The notes: a model not told the origin generated them from the letters alone. A DNA stretch of 64,000 bases from Rhodococcus sp. WMMA185 (GCF_001767395.1 NZ_CP017014.1:1240001-1304000), one strand, 5' to 3'. Positions 30,567 to 38,301 are shown, counted from the first letter of the stretch. Made by a program: numbers and translations.

Positions 30567-31532
30567 TCAGGTCTTGGCTGCAACACGCAGCTGCCTCCAG
30601 GTTGCCACCAACAAGATTAGGCACAGCACGACTGCCGGCCATACCAACACCGAGCCGACAGGCGCGACCCATGCCGACGATGAGGCCGCCACAGTGAGCG
30701 ATGCCGCCGATGTCATTCCCATCGGGAACGCTGTCGACCACCGCCGAACGTCGTAGTGAAGCCGCGGCCAGCGCACCTCAGATGCCACCAGTAGTGCATA
30801 GCAGGCCAGGTCGAGCCCGATAAGCACGACGCCGGCGATCTGCAGCGATCGGTGTAGTGAGGTAGGCCAGCCCAGCACATCTGCGCTTCCGGCAAGTTTG
30901 CCTGCAGCCAGAGCGCTGATGGCCAACGCCCCGGCGAACACCCACTGGTCACCTGCACCGACCCGCAACTGATCGAACGAGAAGCGGGTGATCACGATCA
31001 CATAGAAGCCGAGACCGAGCACGAACATCCCCAACGCTGGAACGCCGAGCCAATGCATGCTCGTTCCGGTGGCCAGGGCTGATCCGAGCACGGCGAGCCC
31101 CTGGGTGGCAACGCACAGCAGGAAATGTGCCCCGACAGTTGGCGTGGTCCAGTGCCGCACCACCGCCGGCATCAACACGACCCACGCGATTGCTGCGATT
31201 ACCAGAGCTGCCGCTCCGACCGGTTCCCACCCGAACAGCACACACCGGGTGCCGAGGACGCTCGTCGCCGCTACACCCGTCAGCGCCGGTGGGGTGTCCG
31301 CCTCGTGTACCCAGCGGGAGGCGTTCTTCGCTAGTCGTGACACGAAGACCAGGACGAGTACCGACCAGATGAGAATGCCGACGAGGAACCACAGCCGAGA
31401 CAAGACCTCGAATCCGGTCAGATGCAAAGCCACCGACACGATGCCGGTGGACATCGCTGCAGCCCCGGCGGCTGGTGGGATGATCTCGAGGGTGGGGGCA
31501 ACGGGCGATTTCACCGGACGTTCTCGAAACAC
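30567..31532 (-). CDS. TDT (TehA/Mae1/SLAC1-like) family transporter
   Basis: A 321-residue membrane protein with about ten hydrophobic segments. The start of the TDT fold is recognisable (IPPAAGAAAMSTGIVSVALHL), as is the RFSFDQLR loop. Family members export sulphite, take up malate, or, like plant SLAC1 and bacterial TehA, form anion channels. The start is uncertain: I used GTG 31532, with another GTG at 31514. It converges on narI, so an anion such as nitrate or nitrite is a reasonable but unproven substrate. Confidence 0.75.
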   Translation of the reverse strand: MFRERPVKSPVAPTLEIIPPAAGAAAMSTGIVSVALHLTGFEVLSRLWFLVGILIWSVLVLVFVSRLAKNASRWVHEADTPPALTGVAATSVLGTRCVLFGWEPVGAAALVIAAIAWVVLMPAVVRHWTTPTVGAHFLLCVATQGLAVLGSALATGTSMHWLGVPALGMFVLGLGFYVIVITRFSFDQLRVGAGDQWVFAGALAISALAAGKLAGSADVLGWPTSLHRSLQIAGVVLIGLDLACYALLVASEVRWPRLHYDVRRWSTAFPMGMTSAASLTVAASSSAWVAPVGSVLVWPAVVLCLILLVATWRQLRVAAKT

Positions 31533-31591
31533 TTGCCCATGATGCGCGACCCCGCGCCCTCCGTCACGCGCGCTGCGGATGCAGGGCGCGC

Positions 31592-32026
31592 TCAGCGAAC
31601 GGGATCGGGTCCGAAGAGTAGTTGTCGGCCACTGATCTCGGTGGGCGTGATCTCCACGTAGTCGTATTTGGGAGTCGGAACCCACGAGTGCAACGGTAGT
31701 TCTTCTGCCGCAGCGATCTCCTGGGACGTCTGGAGTTGCCGAGCCATCCCGTGCACGACAACACTCCAACCGGATTCCGGGCCCACGTGGTCGGCTTCGA
31801 ATGCAACCTCACGGTTGATGGTGATCTCGACGAGCTTGGTGCCCTGGGCTGTGCGGAAGAGGATCTTGCCTGCGTGCGTCACATAGTTGACAGGGAATAC
31901 GTCGACGCGGCCAGCGGCGCTGACAACCAGCCGGCCCAACTGTTCGGTGCCGAGAAGATCCCAGCTCTCCTCGGCCGTGAGTACGGTGACGGGGTCGCCC
32001 GGACTGTCGTTCGCGGATGTGGTCAT
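31592..32026 (-). CDS. Pyridoxamine 5'-phosphate oxidase-like (PPOX) family protein
   Basis: A 144-residue split-barrel protein likely to bind a flavin (FMN or F420). Seen are the opening helix and strand WDLLGTEQLGRLVVSAAGRVDVFPVNYVT, then FRTAQGTKL and VAFEADH, which outline the cofactor site, and a WSVVVHG strand. Such proteins are frequent in mycobacterial hypoxia and nitrate-linked gene sets. ATG 32026 is used; a GTG at 32041 would add five residues. It lies 46 bp after the cupin gene and 59 bp before the TDT gene, and the three may form an operon. Confidence 0.82.
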   Translation of the reverse strand: MTTSANDSPGDPVTVLTAEESWDLLGTEQLGRLVVSAAGRVDVFPVNYVTHAGKILFRTAQGTKLVEITINREVAFEADHVGPESGWSVVVHGMARQLQTSQEIAAAEELPLHSWVPTPKYDYVEITPTEISGRQLLFGPDPVR

Positions 32027-32072
32027 GCTCGATGATGGCACTTATGAGTTGCGGTTGTCACTGGTCCGGGTT

Positions 32073-32459
32073 TCATCGGGCGTTCGGATCCAGCATGGTC
32101 AGCATCAGCGTCGAGGGTTCCATGGCGATGACGGCGTGGCGAAGTCGTGTCGTCATGTGCACCAGGCCGCCTGGTTGTAGATCGATGGTCTGATCGTCCG
32201 CGGTCACACGGAGGTGCCCCGACAGTGCCTGCAGCAGAATCGGGAAGGCGGCGGAGTGCTCGCGCAACTCCTGGCCGGCGTCGAAAGCGAAGATCACCAC
32301 CCGGGCGCCCTCGGCGACGAGTGCACGATGCGAGCGCGGTCTGGCCGGGTCGATCGGGGCGACGGTGCGCAGGTCGCGGTGCGACCACATCCCTGCCACG
32401 GGTGCGTCGGAGTAGCTGTGATCGCCGGTGGTGCCTGTCGGCGTCGACTGTTCGGTCAT
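32073..32459 (-). CDS. Cupin-domain protein
   Basis: A 128-residue single-cupin protein. The barrel motifs are visible in ARVVIFAFDAGQELREHSAAFPILLQALSG (first box, with a histidine) and LQPGGLVHMTTRLRHAVIAME (second box, with histidines), so metal binding is likely. ATG 32459 is preceded by AGGAGG at 6 bp. It is transcribed divergently from the Cys-containing regulator, with a palindrome between them, and heads the cupin-PPOX-TDT run. Its chemical role is unknown; it may be a sensor or a small-molecule binder. Confidence 0.82.
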   Translation of the reverse strand: MTEQSTPTGTTGDHSYSDAPVAGMWSHRDLRTVAPIDPARPRSHRALVAEGARVVIFAFDAGQELREHSAAFPILLQALSGHLRVTADDQTIDLQPGGLVHMTTRLRHAVIAMEPSTLMLTMLDPNAR

Positions 32460-32483
32460 CGGAACCTCCTGTTCGAGGCTCAG

Positions 32484-32508
32484 TTTATACAACTACTGAT
32501 TGTGTAAA
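32484..32508. promoter_or_regulatory. Divergent operator/promoter between cupin and regulator genes
   Basis: An inverted repeat of TTTATACAA (32484-32492) and TTGTGTAAA (32500-32508) has one mismatch over 9 bp and a 7-bp spacer. It overlaps plausible -10 elements in both directions: TAAAAT (32505-32510) for the regulator and TATAAA (complement of 32484-32489) for the cupin gene. A dimeric regulator bound here could block both promoters. The adjacent winged-helix gene is the obvious candidate. Confidence 0.6.
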
Positions 32509-32541
32509 ATCAGCTAGAGTCTACAAGGAGCCGGACGTCCT

Positions 32542-33336
32542 GTGGTGCCTGCATCGCTCCTGGCTGAGGTGAGGAAGAGTACTGTGCAACCTGGGAAAAC
32601 TGCCGCGATTCGAAGCGAAGGCGGACTTGGTGACGGCCGATCAGGGCGCTCGCCCGGCCGCCGCGACGAGGTCCTCGCGGTTCTGCGAGCCGCTTCAGGA
32701 CCGTTGAGCATCGCCGAGATCGCGAGACTGCTCGGGGTGCATCCGAATACGGTTCGGTTCCATCTCGACGTGTTGATCGACGCCGGACAGGTCGAACAGT
32801 TGCCCGTCGCACCGACTGGTAGGGGACGTCCGCCGTTTCGATTCCGATATCGGTCGGGAATGGACCCTTGCGGGCCACGAAATTACTTGCTGCTAGCCGA
32901 AATCCTGACCGAAGATCTCGCCGTGCGCCGCGGCGGCCGTACCCGGGCGATGGAGGCAGGGCGGGAGTGGGGTCGCGGACTCCTCGGTTCACTGGCCGCG
33001 ACGGAGGTCGCCGCCACCGACGCGGTCGACGCGTTGTCCGAACTTCTCGCCGAACTCGGATTTGCGCCCGAACAACGAACCGCGAACGGCGAGCTGAGAG
33101 TCGGTCTGCGGAACTGCCCGTTCCTCGACCTCGTGAAGACTCGCTCCCAGATCGTGTGCTCCCTGCATCTCGGGCTCATGCAAGGTGCGATGTCGGCTCT
33201 CGGATCACCGGTCGCTGTCACGCGGCTCGATCCGTTCGCCGAACCGGATCTCTGCCTCGCGCATCTGGCTCCTGCCACGGCTGACGCGGCCCGTGAGGTC
33301 CCGTCCGACGCTCAGGAGAAGGAGGATTCACGATGA
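32542..33336 (+). CDS. Winged-helix regulator, SufR-like with conserved cysteines
   Basis: A 264-residue DNA-binding protein. The winged helix spans about residues 42-95 (EVLAVLRAASGPLSIAEIAR, LGVHPNTVRFHLDVL). The C-terminal half has the pattern NCPFLDLV...IVCSLHLGLMQG...LCLAH, with Cys192, Cys206 and Cys238 plus nearby histidines, resembling the iron-sulphur ligand region of SufR-type regulators. SufR itself is described with four cysteines and different spacing, so cluster binding here is inferred. GTG 32542 has AAGGAG 11 bp upstream. The stop overlaps the next gene by 4 bp. Confidence 0.8.
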   Translation: MVPASLLAEVRKSTVQPGKTAAIRSEGGLGDGRSGRSPGRRDEVLAVLRAASGPLSIAEIARLLGVHPNTVRFHLDVLIDAGQVEQLPVAPTGRGRPPFRFRYRSGMDPCGPRNYLLLAEILTEDLAVRRGGRTRAMEAGREWGRGLLGSLAATEVAATDAVDALSELLAELGFAPEQRTANGELRVGLRNCPFLDLVKTRSQIVCSLHLGLMQGAMSALGSPVAVTRLDPFAEPDLCLAHLAPATADAAREVPSDAQEKEDSR

Positions 33337-33758
33337 CCGCCGCACCAGCAGTGGGCACTGCGATGGCATTCTTGTGGCTGGGCATGGTGCTGGCCATCTC
33401 GTTCGTCGAGGCCCCGCTCAAGTTCCGCGCGCCCGATGTCACGGTGCGCATCGGACTCGGAATCGGCCGGCTAGTTTTCCGAGCCCTCAACGCCATCGAA
33501 TCGGTCCTTGCGATCGTGCTGATCATCGTGGTTGTCGTCGCCGACGTCCCCGCCCGGGTCGTCATCGCCGCACTGGTCGCCGTCGGGGCGCTGGCCGCCC
33601 AACTCGTCGCGGTCCGTCCCATCCTGACCCGGCGTTCGGATCGGATTCTCGCCGGCGAGGACGCGCCCCGTTCGCGCGCCCACTTCGCCTACATCGCACT
33701 GGAAGTGGTGAAAGTCCTCGCCCTCCTCGCCACGGGCGTCGCACTCCTCGCTGCTTGA
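33333..33758 (+). CDS. Small integral membrane protein
   Basis: A 141-residue protein with four predicted transmembrane helices (about 8-25, 55-72, 75-95 and 118-140). A conserved-looking SFVEAPLKFRAP loop lies after the first helix, and the second half has a basic and acidic loop RRSDRILAGEDAPRSRAH. No named function. The ATG overlaps the stop of the SufR-like regulator (ATGA), so the two are cotranslated. The protein may signal to, or be controlled by, that regulator. Confidence 0.78.
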   Translation: MTAAPAVGTAMAFLWLGMVLAISFVEAPLKFRAPDVTVRIGLGIGRLVFRALNAIESVLAIVLIIVVVVADVPARVVIAALVAVGALAAQLVAVRPILTRRSDRILAGEDAPRSRAHFAYIALEVVKVLALLATGVALLAA

Positions 33759-33905
33759 AAGTGTGGAGTTTGTAGCCCCACGCTTCGGCTCTGCCCACCC
33801 GAGGTTCGCCGGCACCTCAGGTGCGACCGACGATCGCTTTCCCGCGAGTGGCCAGGGTCGGTGAACGCAAGTGGCATCGGATCATGTACCACGGCGAGTT
33901 CATGT

Positions 33906-34013
33906 TCACATTGGTGGCATCATTCCCATCTGCTGCATGTGCATCATCATCATGTGACACATGCCCATCATGTCCATGTTCCCCATGTCCATGCCCATGT
34001 CCATGCCCATCAT
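33906..34013 (-). CDS. Methionine-rich 35-residue peptide, probable copper binder
   Basis: A very short gene with a perfect AGGAGG (34019-34024) 5 bp before its ATG, 29 bp downstream of the multicopper oxidase stop and on the same strand. The product has 35 residues, of which 19 are Met, with one Cys and two His. It opens MMGMDMGMDMGNMDMMGMCH and ends in TGA at 33906-33908. MxxM, MxM and HM patterns are classic Cu(I) ligands. It has no signal peptide of its own, so it is likely cytoplasmic. I know of no named family; function as a copper chaperone or store is inferred. Confidence 0.7.
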   Translation of the reverse strand: MMGMDMGMDMGNMDMMGMCHMMMMHMQQMGMMPPM

Positions 34014-34042
34014 CCTCACCTCCTCTCGGTGAACTGATCGAG

Positions 34043-35620
34043 TCAACTGAGATAGTCGAGACGCGTCATCATTCCTGAATCTTGGTGATAACCATTGTGG
34101 CAGTGCAACATCCAGTCTCCAGGATTGTCGGCGAGCAGGTCCACCGCGAGCGAGCGCATGGGAAGCACGATGACGGTGTCCTTGCGGGGGCCGGGGGTGC
34201 CGTCGGGCTTGACGATCTGGAAGGTGTGCCCGTGCAAGTGCATCGGATGCCACATCATGGTCCGGTTCGTGAAGGTCAGTCGGGCCCGTTGGCCCTGGCG
34301 AATGGTCAGCGGCTCGGTCTGGTCGTAGGTGCGGCCATTGATGGTCCACGTGTAGCGCATCATCCCCCCGCCTAGATCTGCCGCAAGATTCACATCGGTC
34401 CGGCCTCTGGGCAGCAGGACATCGTCGGTCGCCACGAAGGTATCGACGGTACCGACGCGGCCGCTCGACTCGACGGGCACAAATTCGGGATCCGGATCCG
34501 ACCCGGCAGCGGTGCGCAGCAAAGCACGGCCCTGCCCGTTCTTGCCTTCGGCTGATGCGACTAGCGGGAAGACGCCGTCCTGGGCGGTGACGATGACGTC
34601 GAAGCGTTCGCCCATGCCGAGTATGAGCGCATCGACGTCGACCGGCAACACCGGGAAACCGTCGGTGTGAGTGACGGTCATGGGGTGCCCGGTGAGGGCG
34701 ACGCGGAAAGCGGTGTCGGCACCGGCGTTGATGATGCGGATACGTATACGTTGACCGGGTCTGGCGGTGAAGGTCGTCGGGGCGGCCGGGATTCGTCCAT
34801 TGACGAGATAACAGGGGTAGTCGACATCGCCGGGCTTACCGCCGAGGAGGGTACTGCTAGCGACCGCGTCCGGTTCCGTGGCGGCGGAACCGGGGGCGCT
34901 GCCGGGATCGGGCCCGTGACCTGAGTCGGGCGCACGACCCGAGCCACCCATACCGTGCATGTTCCCCATGTACATTCCGCCCGATTGCAGGTTCGACAGA
35001 ATCTCTTGCGGGCTTGCGCCGATTCCGTCGGTCCAGTCGTCGAGTACGACGATCCACTCGGCATCGTAGTTGCCGGGTTCCTTCGGGTCGTCGACGATGA
35101 AGGGCAGGTAGAGGCCGTAGTCGGTGTCGAGCCCGACGTGCGGATGTGCCCAGTAGGTTCCTGAATGCGGCACCGAGAATCGGTAGGTGAAGCTTCGGTC
35201 CGGGTCCACGTTGGGGGTGGCGGGTGCGGCCCCGTCCATGTCGTTTCGTAGTGCGATGCCGTGCCAGTGCACCGAGGTCTCATGGTCGAGGCTGTTGGTC
35301 AGGGCGACCTCGACCTCGTCGCCGACGTTGGCCCGGATCGCGGCACCGGGAATGCTGTTTCCATAGGCCAATGTGCGAACCGTCGGTCCGCCGATGTCGA
35401 TTTCGACGCGGTGTGGGGTCAGGGCGGCGTTGACGGTGCGGCCGGTGTGGGGCCGGGCTTCCTCAGCGAAGGAGACCGCGTTCTCGTCGACCCGATGCGC
35501 GTCGACGGAGGAAGCGTCGCGGGTGCATGCGGCCAGGGCGAGGCTGCCTAACCCCGCTGCCGCCGCGGTGAGGAAGGTGCGCCGGTTGACCCCGAACCCC
35601 GGGGCGGATGAGCTGGCCAT
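34043..35620 (-). CDS. Multicopper oxidase, Tat-exported lipoprotein
   Basis: A 525-residue laccase-type oxidase, probably oxidising Cu(I) outside the membrane, like mycobacterial MmcO. The N-terminus has a twin-arginine signal (NRRTFL, Arg13-Arg14) ending in a lipobox LAAC (Cys32). Copper ligands are complete: H118-W-H120, H159-P-H161, HPMHLHGH (458-465) and HCHNGYHQDSGM (506-517) with the axial Met517. A Met/His/Gly-rich insertion (MYMGNMHGMGGSG and following) lies in the middle. It is flanked by the Met-rich peptide and a SHOCT protein, consistent with a copper-resistance unit. Confidence 0.93.
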   Translation of the reverse strand: MASSSAPGFGVNRRTFLTAAAAGLGSLALAACTRDASSVDAHRVDENAVSFAEEARPHTGRTVNAALTPHRVEIDIGGPTVRTLAYGNSIPGAAIRANVGDEVEVALTNSLDHETSVHWHGIALRNDMDGAAPATPNVDPDRSFTYRFSVPHSGTYWAHPHVGLDTDYGLYLPFIVDDPKEPGNYDAEWIVVLDDWTDGIGASPQEILSNLQSGGMYMGNMHGMGGSGRAPDSGHGPDPGSAPGSAATEPDAVASSTLLGGKPGDVDYPCYLVNGRIPAAPTTFTARPGQRIRIRIINAGADTAFRVALTGHPMTVTHTDGFPVLPVDVDALILGMGERFDVIVTAQDGVFPLVASAEGKNGQGRALLRTAAGSDPDPEFVPVESSGRVGTVDTFVATDDVLLPRGRTDVNLAADLGGGMMRYTWTINGRTYDQTEPLTIRQGQRARLTFTNRTMMWHPMHLHGHTFQIVKPDGTPGPRKDTVIVLPMRSLAVDLLADNPGDWMLHCHNGYHQDSGMMTRLDYLS

Positions 35621-35677
35621 GAGATTCTTTCCTGCACTGCCTTACCGGCCGTATCGCCGGCAGGCGCTCGTGCGGCA

Positions 35678-35711
35678 AGGTGACACCGCACTTCCCAGTG
35701 CGGTGTCACCT
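35678..35711 (-). terminator. Perfect 14-bp hairpin between the SHOCT gene and the multicopper oxidase gene
   Basis: AGGTGACACCGCAC (35678-35691) and its exact complement (35698-35711) flank a 6-nt loop. The hairpin includes the stop codon of the SHOCT gene and lies 58 bp upstream of the oxidase start. There is no T-run, which is common for actinobacterial terminators. It could end or attenuate the SHOCT transcript, or act as a dyad operator for the oxidase gene. Confidence 0.6.
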
Positions 35712-35984
35712 GTCGTGTTCTTGCGCGGAACGCAGATGGTCTCGGCGGATGCGGTACTCGTCGACGTCGATCTCCCCGCGTGCGAAGCGCTCGTCGAGGA
35801 TGGCGTCCGCACTACGTTTGCTGGTGTCGTTGGTCCCGTAGGGGGGGTTGCGGTCCGCACGGATGCTTCGAAAGAGTGCCATCACCGCGACGATGACCAA
35901 TGTCCAGAACGCGACCATCGCCAGGACCATCAGCACCCAGCCGCCCCAGCTCAATCCGTAGCCGATCCCGTCGTTCCACATCAT
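35706..35984 (-). CDS. SHOCT-domain small membrane protein
   Basis: A 92-residue protein. It has an N-terminal aromatic/Gly segment, one strong transmembrane helix (about 16-39: WVLMVLAMVAFWTLVIVAVMALF) and a C-terminal SHOCT domain (SADAILDERFARGEIDVDEYRIRRDHL). SHOCT proteins often neighbour copper oxidases in actinobacteria; their role is unknown. It is divergent from the two-component system and upstream of the oxidase on the same strand. Confidence 0.85.
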   Translation of the reverse strand: MMWNDGIGYGLSWGGWVLMVLAMVAFWTLVIVAVMALFRSIRADRNPPYGTNDTSKRSADAILDERFARGEIDVDEYRIRRDHLRSAQEHDR

Positions 35985-36069
35985 GGTTGCTCACCTTGCC
36001 TTGTCGCCGGTTCGAACTTCTTGCCGTCCAGAGTGGATCTCGGGTCCACATGAATCGATGAGGGTTCTG

Positions 36070-36087
36070 TGAAGATTCGCTGAAGAT
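36070..36087. promoter_or_regulatory. Direct-repeat site, candidate OmpR-type operator
   Basis: TGAAGAT occurs at 36070-36076 and 36081-36087, exactly 11 bp apart in direct orientation. OmpR/PhoB-family regulators bind direct repeats with about one helical turn of spacing. The site lies between the divergent SHOCT gene and the response-regulator gene, so autoregulation and control of the copper genes are plausible. Confidence 0.45.
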
Positions 36088-36149
36088 ATGGCCGGTCCAG
36101 TGTGGCCGGCACAGGATCGAGTGGGCACCAGCAACGATGGAGGGTGACG

Positions 36150-36944
36150 ATGGAGAGCATGGATGACATGCCCGGCCTCTCACGTAGGGGTTCTTGCGAG
36201 TATCGGGCGTTGGTGGTGGACGACGAGCGCCCGCTCGCCGCGGTCGTCGTGAGCTACCTCGAACGGGAGAACTTCGAGGTAGCGGTGTGTTACGACGGTG
36301 GGGACGCGCTCGCGCGCGCCCGGGAGTTCGATCCGGACGTCGTGATCCTCGATCTCGGGCTGCCAGGTATGGATGGAATCGAGGTGTGCCGTGGGCTACG
36401 GACGTTCTCCGACGCGTACGTGGTCATGTTGACCGCCCGAGACTCGGAGATGGACACAATCATCGGTCTGTCCGTCGGCGCCGATGACTACATCACCAAG
36501 CCATTCAGCCCGCGGGAATTGGTTGCCCGTATCCGGGCAATGTTGCGCCGGCCCCGGAACGGTTCGGCAGGCGTGTCGCGGCCACCTGAGCCGGGATCAT
36601 CCAGGCCGGGATCACCCGGGCCGCCTGCGAGTGAGGCTCCGCCGCGGGTGTTCGGGGCGCTGCACATCGATGTCGCAGGGCGGGAGGTTCATCTCGGCGA
36701 GCGTCCGGTGATGCTGACACGCACCGAATTCGATGTGCTGGCGGCACTGTCGTCCCGGCCGGGTATGGCCTTCAGTCGGCGCCAGTTGATCGAGGCGGTG
36801 TGGGGGGAGTCCTGGGTCGGTAACGAGCACCTCGTCGACGTTCATGTCGGGCACCTGCGCCGAAAACTCGGCGATGACCCGGCCGCGTCCCGGTACGTCA
36901 ACACCATTCGCGGGATCGGGTACCGGATGGGCACGGGGCAATGA
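36150..36944 (+). CDS. OmpR-family response regulator
   Basis: A 264-residue regulator. The receiver domain has VVDDE near residue 23, the phospho-acceptor Asp68 in VVILDLGLPGMDG, TA in MLTARDSE, and the lysine in DYITKPFSPRE. After a Pro/Ser/Gly linker comes a winged-helix DNA-binding domain ending HLVDVHVGHLRRKLGDD and NTIRGIGYRMG. ATG 36150 has GGAGGG 5 bp upstream; a start at 36102 would add 16 unsupported residues. The stop overlaps the kinase gene by 4 bp. Confidence 0.93.
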   Translation: MESMDDMPGLSRRGSCEYRALVVDDERPLAAVVVSYLERENFEVAVCYDGGDALARAREFDPDVVILDLGLPGMDGIEVCRGLRTFSDAYVVMLTARDSEMDTIIGLSVGADDYITKPFSPRELVARIRAMLRRPRNGSAGVSRPPEPGSSRPGSPGPPASEAPPRVFGALHIDVAGREVHLGERPVMLTRTEFDVLAALSSRPGMAFSRRQLIEAVWGESWVGNEHLVDVHVGHLRRKLGDDPAASRYVNTIRGIGYRMGTGQ

Positions 36945-38089
36945 CGGCGCCCCATTCAGTGCACGCTCTCGCCCCGCGCCGGGTGAGCGGCCCTGGGCTG
37001 GGCATGCGTCTGCTGTTGGCACAGTCAATGGTGCTGGTCGCAGGTGGTGCGACCTCGTGGGTGGTCGCGGGATTGGTCGGCCCCCCGTTGTTCCGTGAGC
37101 ACCTGCAGCGCGCCGGAGTACCGGACTCGTCCAACGAGCAGCTACATGTCGAGCAGGCATACCACTCCGCCACCGCGATTTCCCTGGCGGTGGCTATCGG
37201 TGTGGCCGTCCTCGCCGCGTTCTTGGTGACCTGGTATGTCAGTCGGCGCCTACAGCGCTCGGTGACGGAGGTGTCGTCCGCCGCTCGAGCAGTGGCTGAC
37301 GGTTGCTATGGCATCCGTGTCTCTCCACCCCGTCTGGGTGAGGATTTCAATGCCCTCGCCGAAGCGTTCAACCGGATGGCGCTCCGGCTGGAATCGGTAG
37401 AATCTACCCGCCGTCAGCTGCTCGGTGACCTCGCCCACGAGATTCGCACGCCGGTTTCGGTGCTCGAGGCGTACATGGAGGCGCTCGAGGACGGTATCGA
37501 GACTCTGGACGCCGATACGCTCGCGATGCTTCGTGCTCAGACCCGTAGACTCGCCCGATTCTCGGACGACGTCAGCGCGCTGTCTCGAGCGGAAGGGAGC
37601 CGAACGTCGATCGAACTCGCATGGGTGGACCCCGAGGCGCTGATATCCACCGCGGTCGCGATCGCAGCCGACCGTTACGCAGCAAAGGAAGTGGCGCTCA
37701 CCTCACATGTTCCCGCGGGCCTTCCGCAGCTGCTTGCCGACCCGATAAGGCTCGGGCAGGTGCTGGGAAACCTGCTCGACAACGCGTTGCGACACACCCC
37801 GCAAGGCGGCCGAGTGAGTGTGTCCGCGCGGCAGCGGCACCGAGTGCTCACGATCGAGGTGACCGACCGCGGCGACGGAATCCCCGCAGAACACCTCCCG
37901 TACGTGTTCGAGAGGTTTTATCGGGTCGATGCGGCTCGCGACCGAGAGCATGGAGGAGCTGGGATCGGTCTTGCGATCGCCAAGGCGCTCGTCGAGGCGC
38001 AGCAGGGTCACATCACTGCGACTAGCGATGGCCCTGGCCTGGGAAGTACCTTCACCATCACCTTTCCTCTGCACCGGGATCAGAGATGA
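36941..38089 (+). CDS. Sensor histidine kinase
   Basis: A 382-residue membrane kinase and partner of the upstream regulator (ATGA overlap). Two transmembrane helices (about 23-46 and 79-100) enclose a short extracytoplasmic loop of about 30 residues with several histidines (FREHLQRAG, LHVEQAYHS). A HAMP domain follows (about 100-153), then the H-box LAHEIRTPVSVLEAYMEAL (His166) and the ATPase motifs N (GNLLDNALRHTP), G1 (DRGDGIP) and G2 (GGAGIGLAIAK). The loop histidines and the adjacent copper genes suggest metal sensing, which is inference. Confidence 0.92.
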   Translation: MTAPHSVHALAPRRVSGPGLGMRLLLAQSMVLVAGGATSWVVAGLVGPPLFREHLQRAGVPDSSNEQLHVEQAYHSATAISLAVAIGVAVLAAFLVTWYVSRRLQRSVTEVSSAARAVADGCYGIRVSPPRLGEDFNALAEAFNRMALRLESVESTRRQLLGDLAHEIRTPVSVLEAYMEALEDGIETLDADTLAMLRAQTRRLARFSDDVSALSRAEGSRTSIELAWVDPEALISTAVAIAADRYAAKEVALTSHVPAGLPQLLADPIRLGQVLGNLLDNALRHTPQGGRVSVSARQRHRVLTIEVTDRGDGIPAEHLPYVFERFYRVDAARDREHGGAGIGLAIAKALVEAQQGHITATSDGPGLGSTFTITFPLHRDQR

Positions 38090-38274
38090 GGAAGTGCCTC
38101 CGACCGCGAGCACTTGAAGTGGGCTCGGTTGCGTTCCCAGAACACCGTGAAGGCTCATGTCGCGGATGCGAAGTCACCGCTCAGGCGCATCCCCGGCATG
38201 ACCCCGGGCACGACTAACGCACCGAGCCCTTCCTCGCGAAACTGGCCATGAAAGTCCCCGATATGCGTAGCATC

Positions 38275-38301
38275 TAGACCATCTCGTGTAGACCATCTCG
38301 T
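38275..38301. repeat. 13-bp direct repeat upstream of the mreB-like gene
   Basis: TAGACCATCTCGT occurs at 38275-38287 and 38289-38301, a 14-bp period. The second copy ends 23 bp before the GTG start. It may be a regulatory site or a small duplication. The rest of the 235-bp gap (38090-38324) shows nothing else I can name. Confidence 0.6.

Noticed and set aside
33821-34078. A plus-strand reading frame with a striking Cys/Pro-rich run, resembling a metallothionein
   Set aside because: It is the exact antisense of the Met-rich peptide gene (ATG and GGC codons read as CAT and GCC in another phase give Cys/Pro). It has no Shine-Dalgarno, whereas the minus-strand frame has a perfect one.
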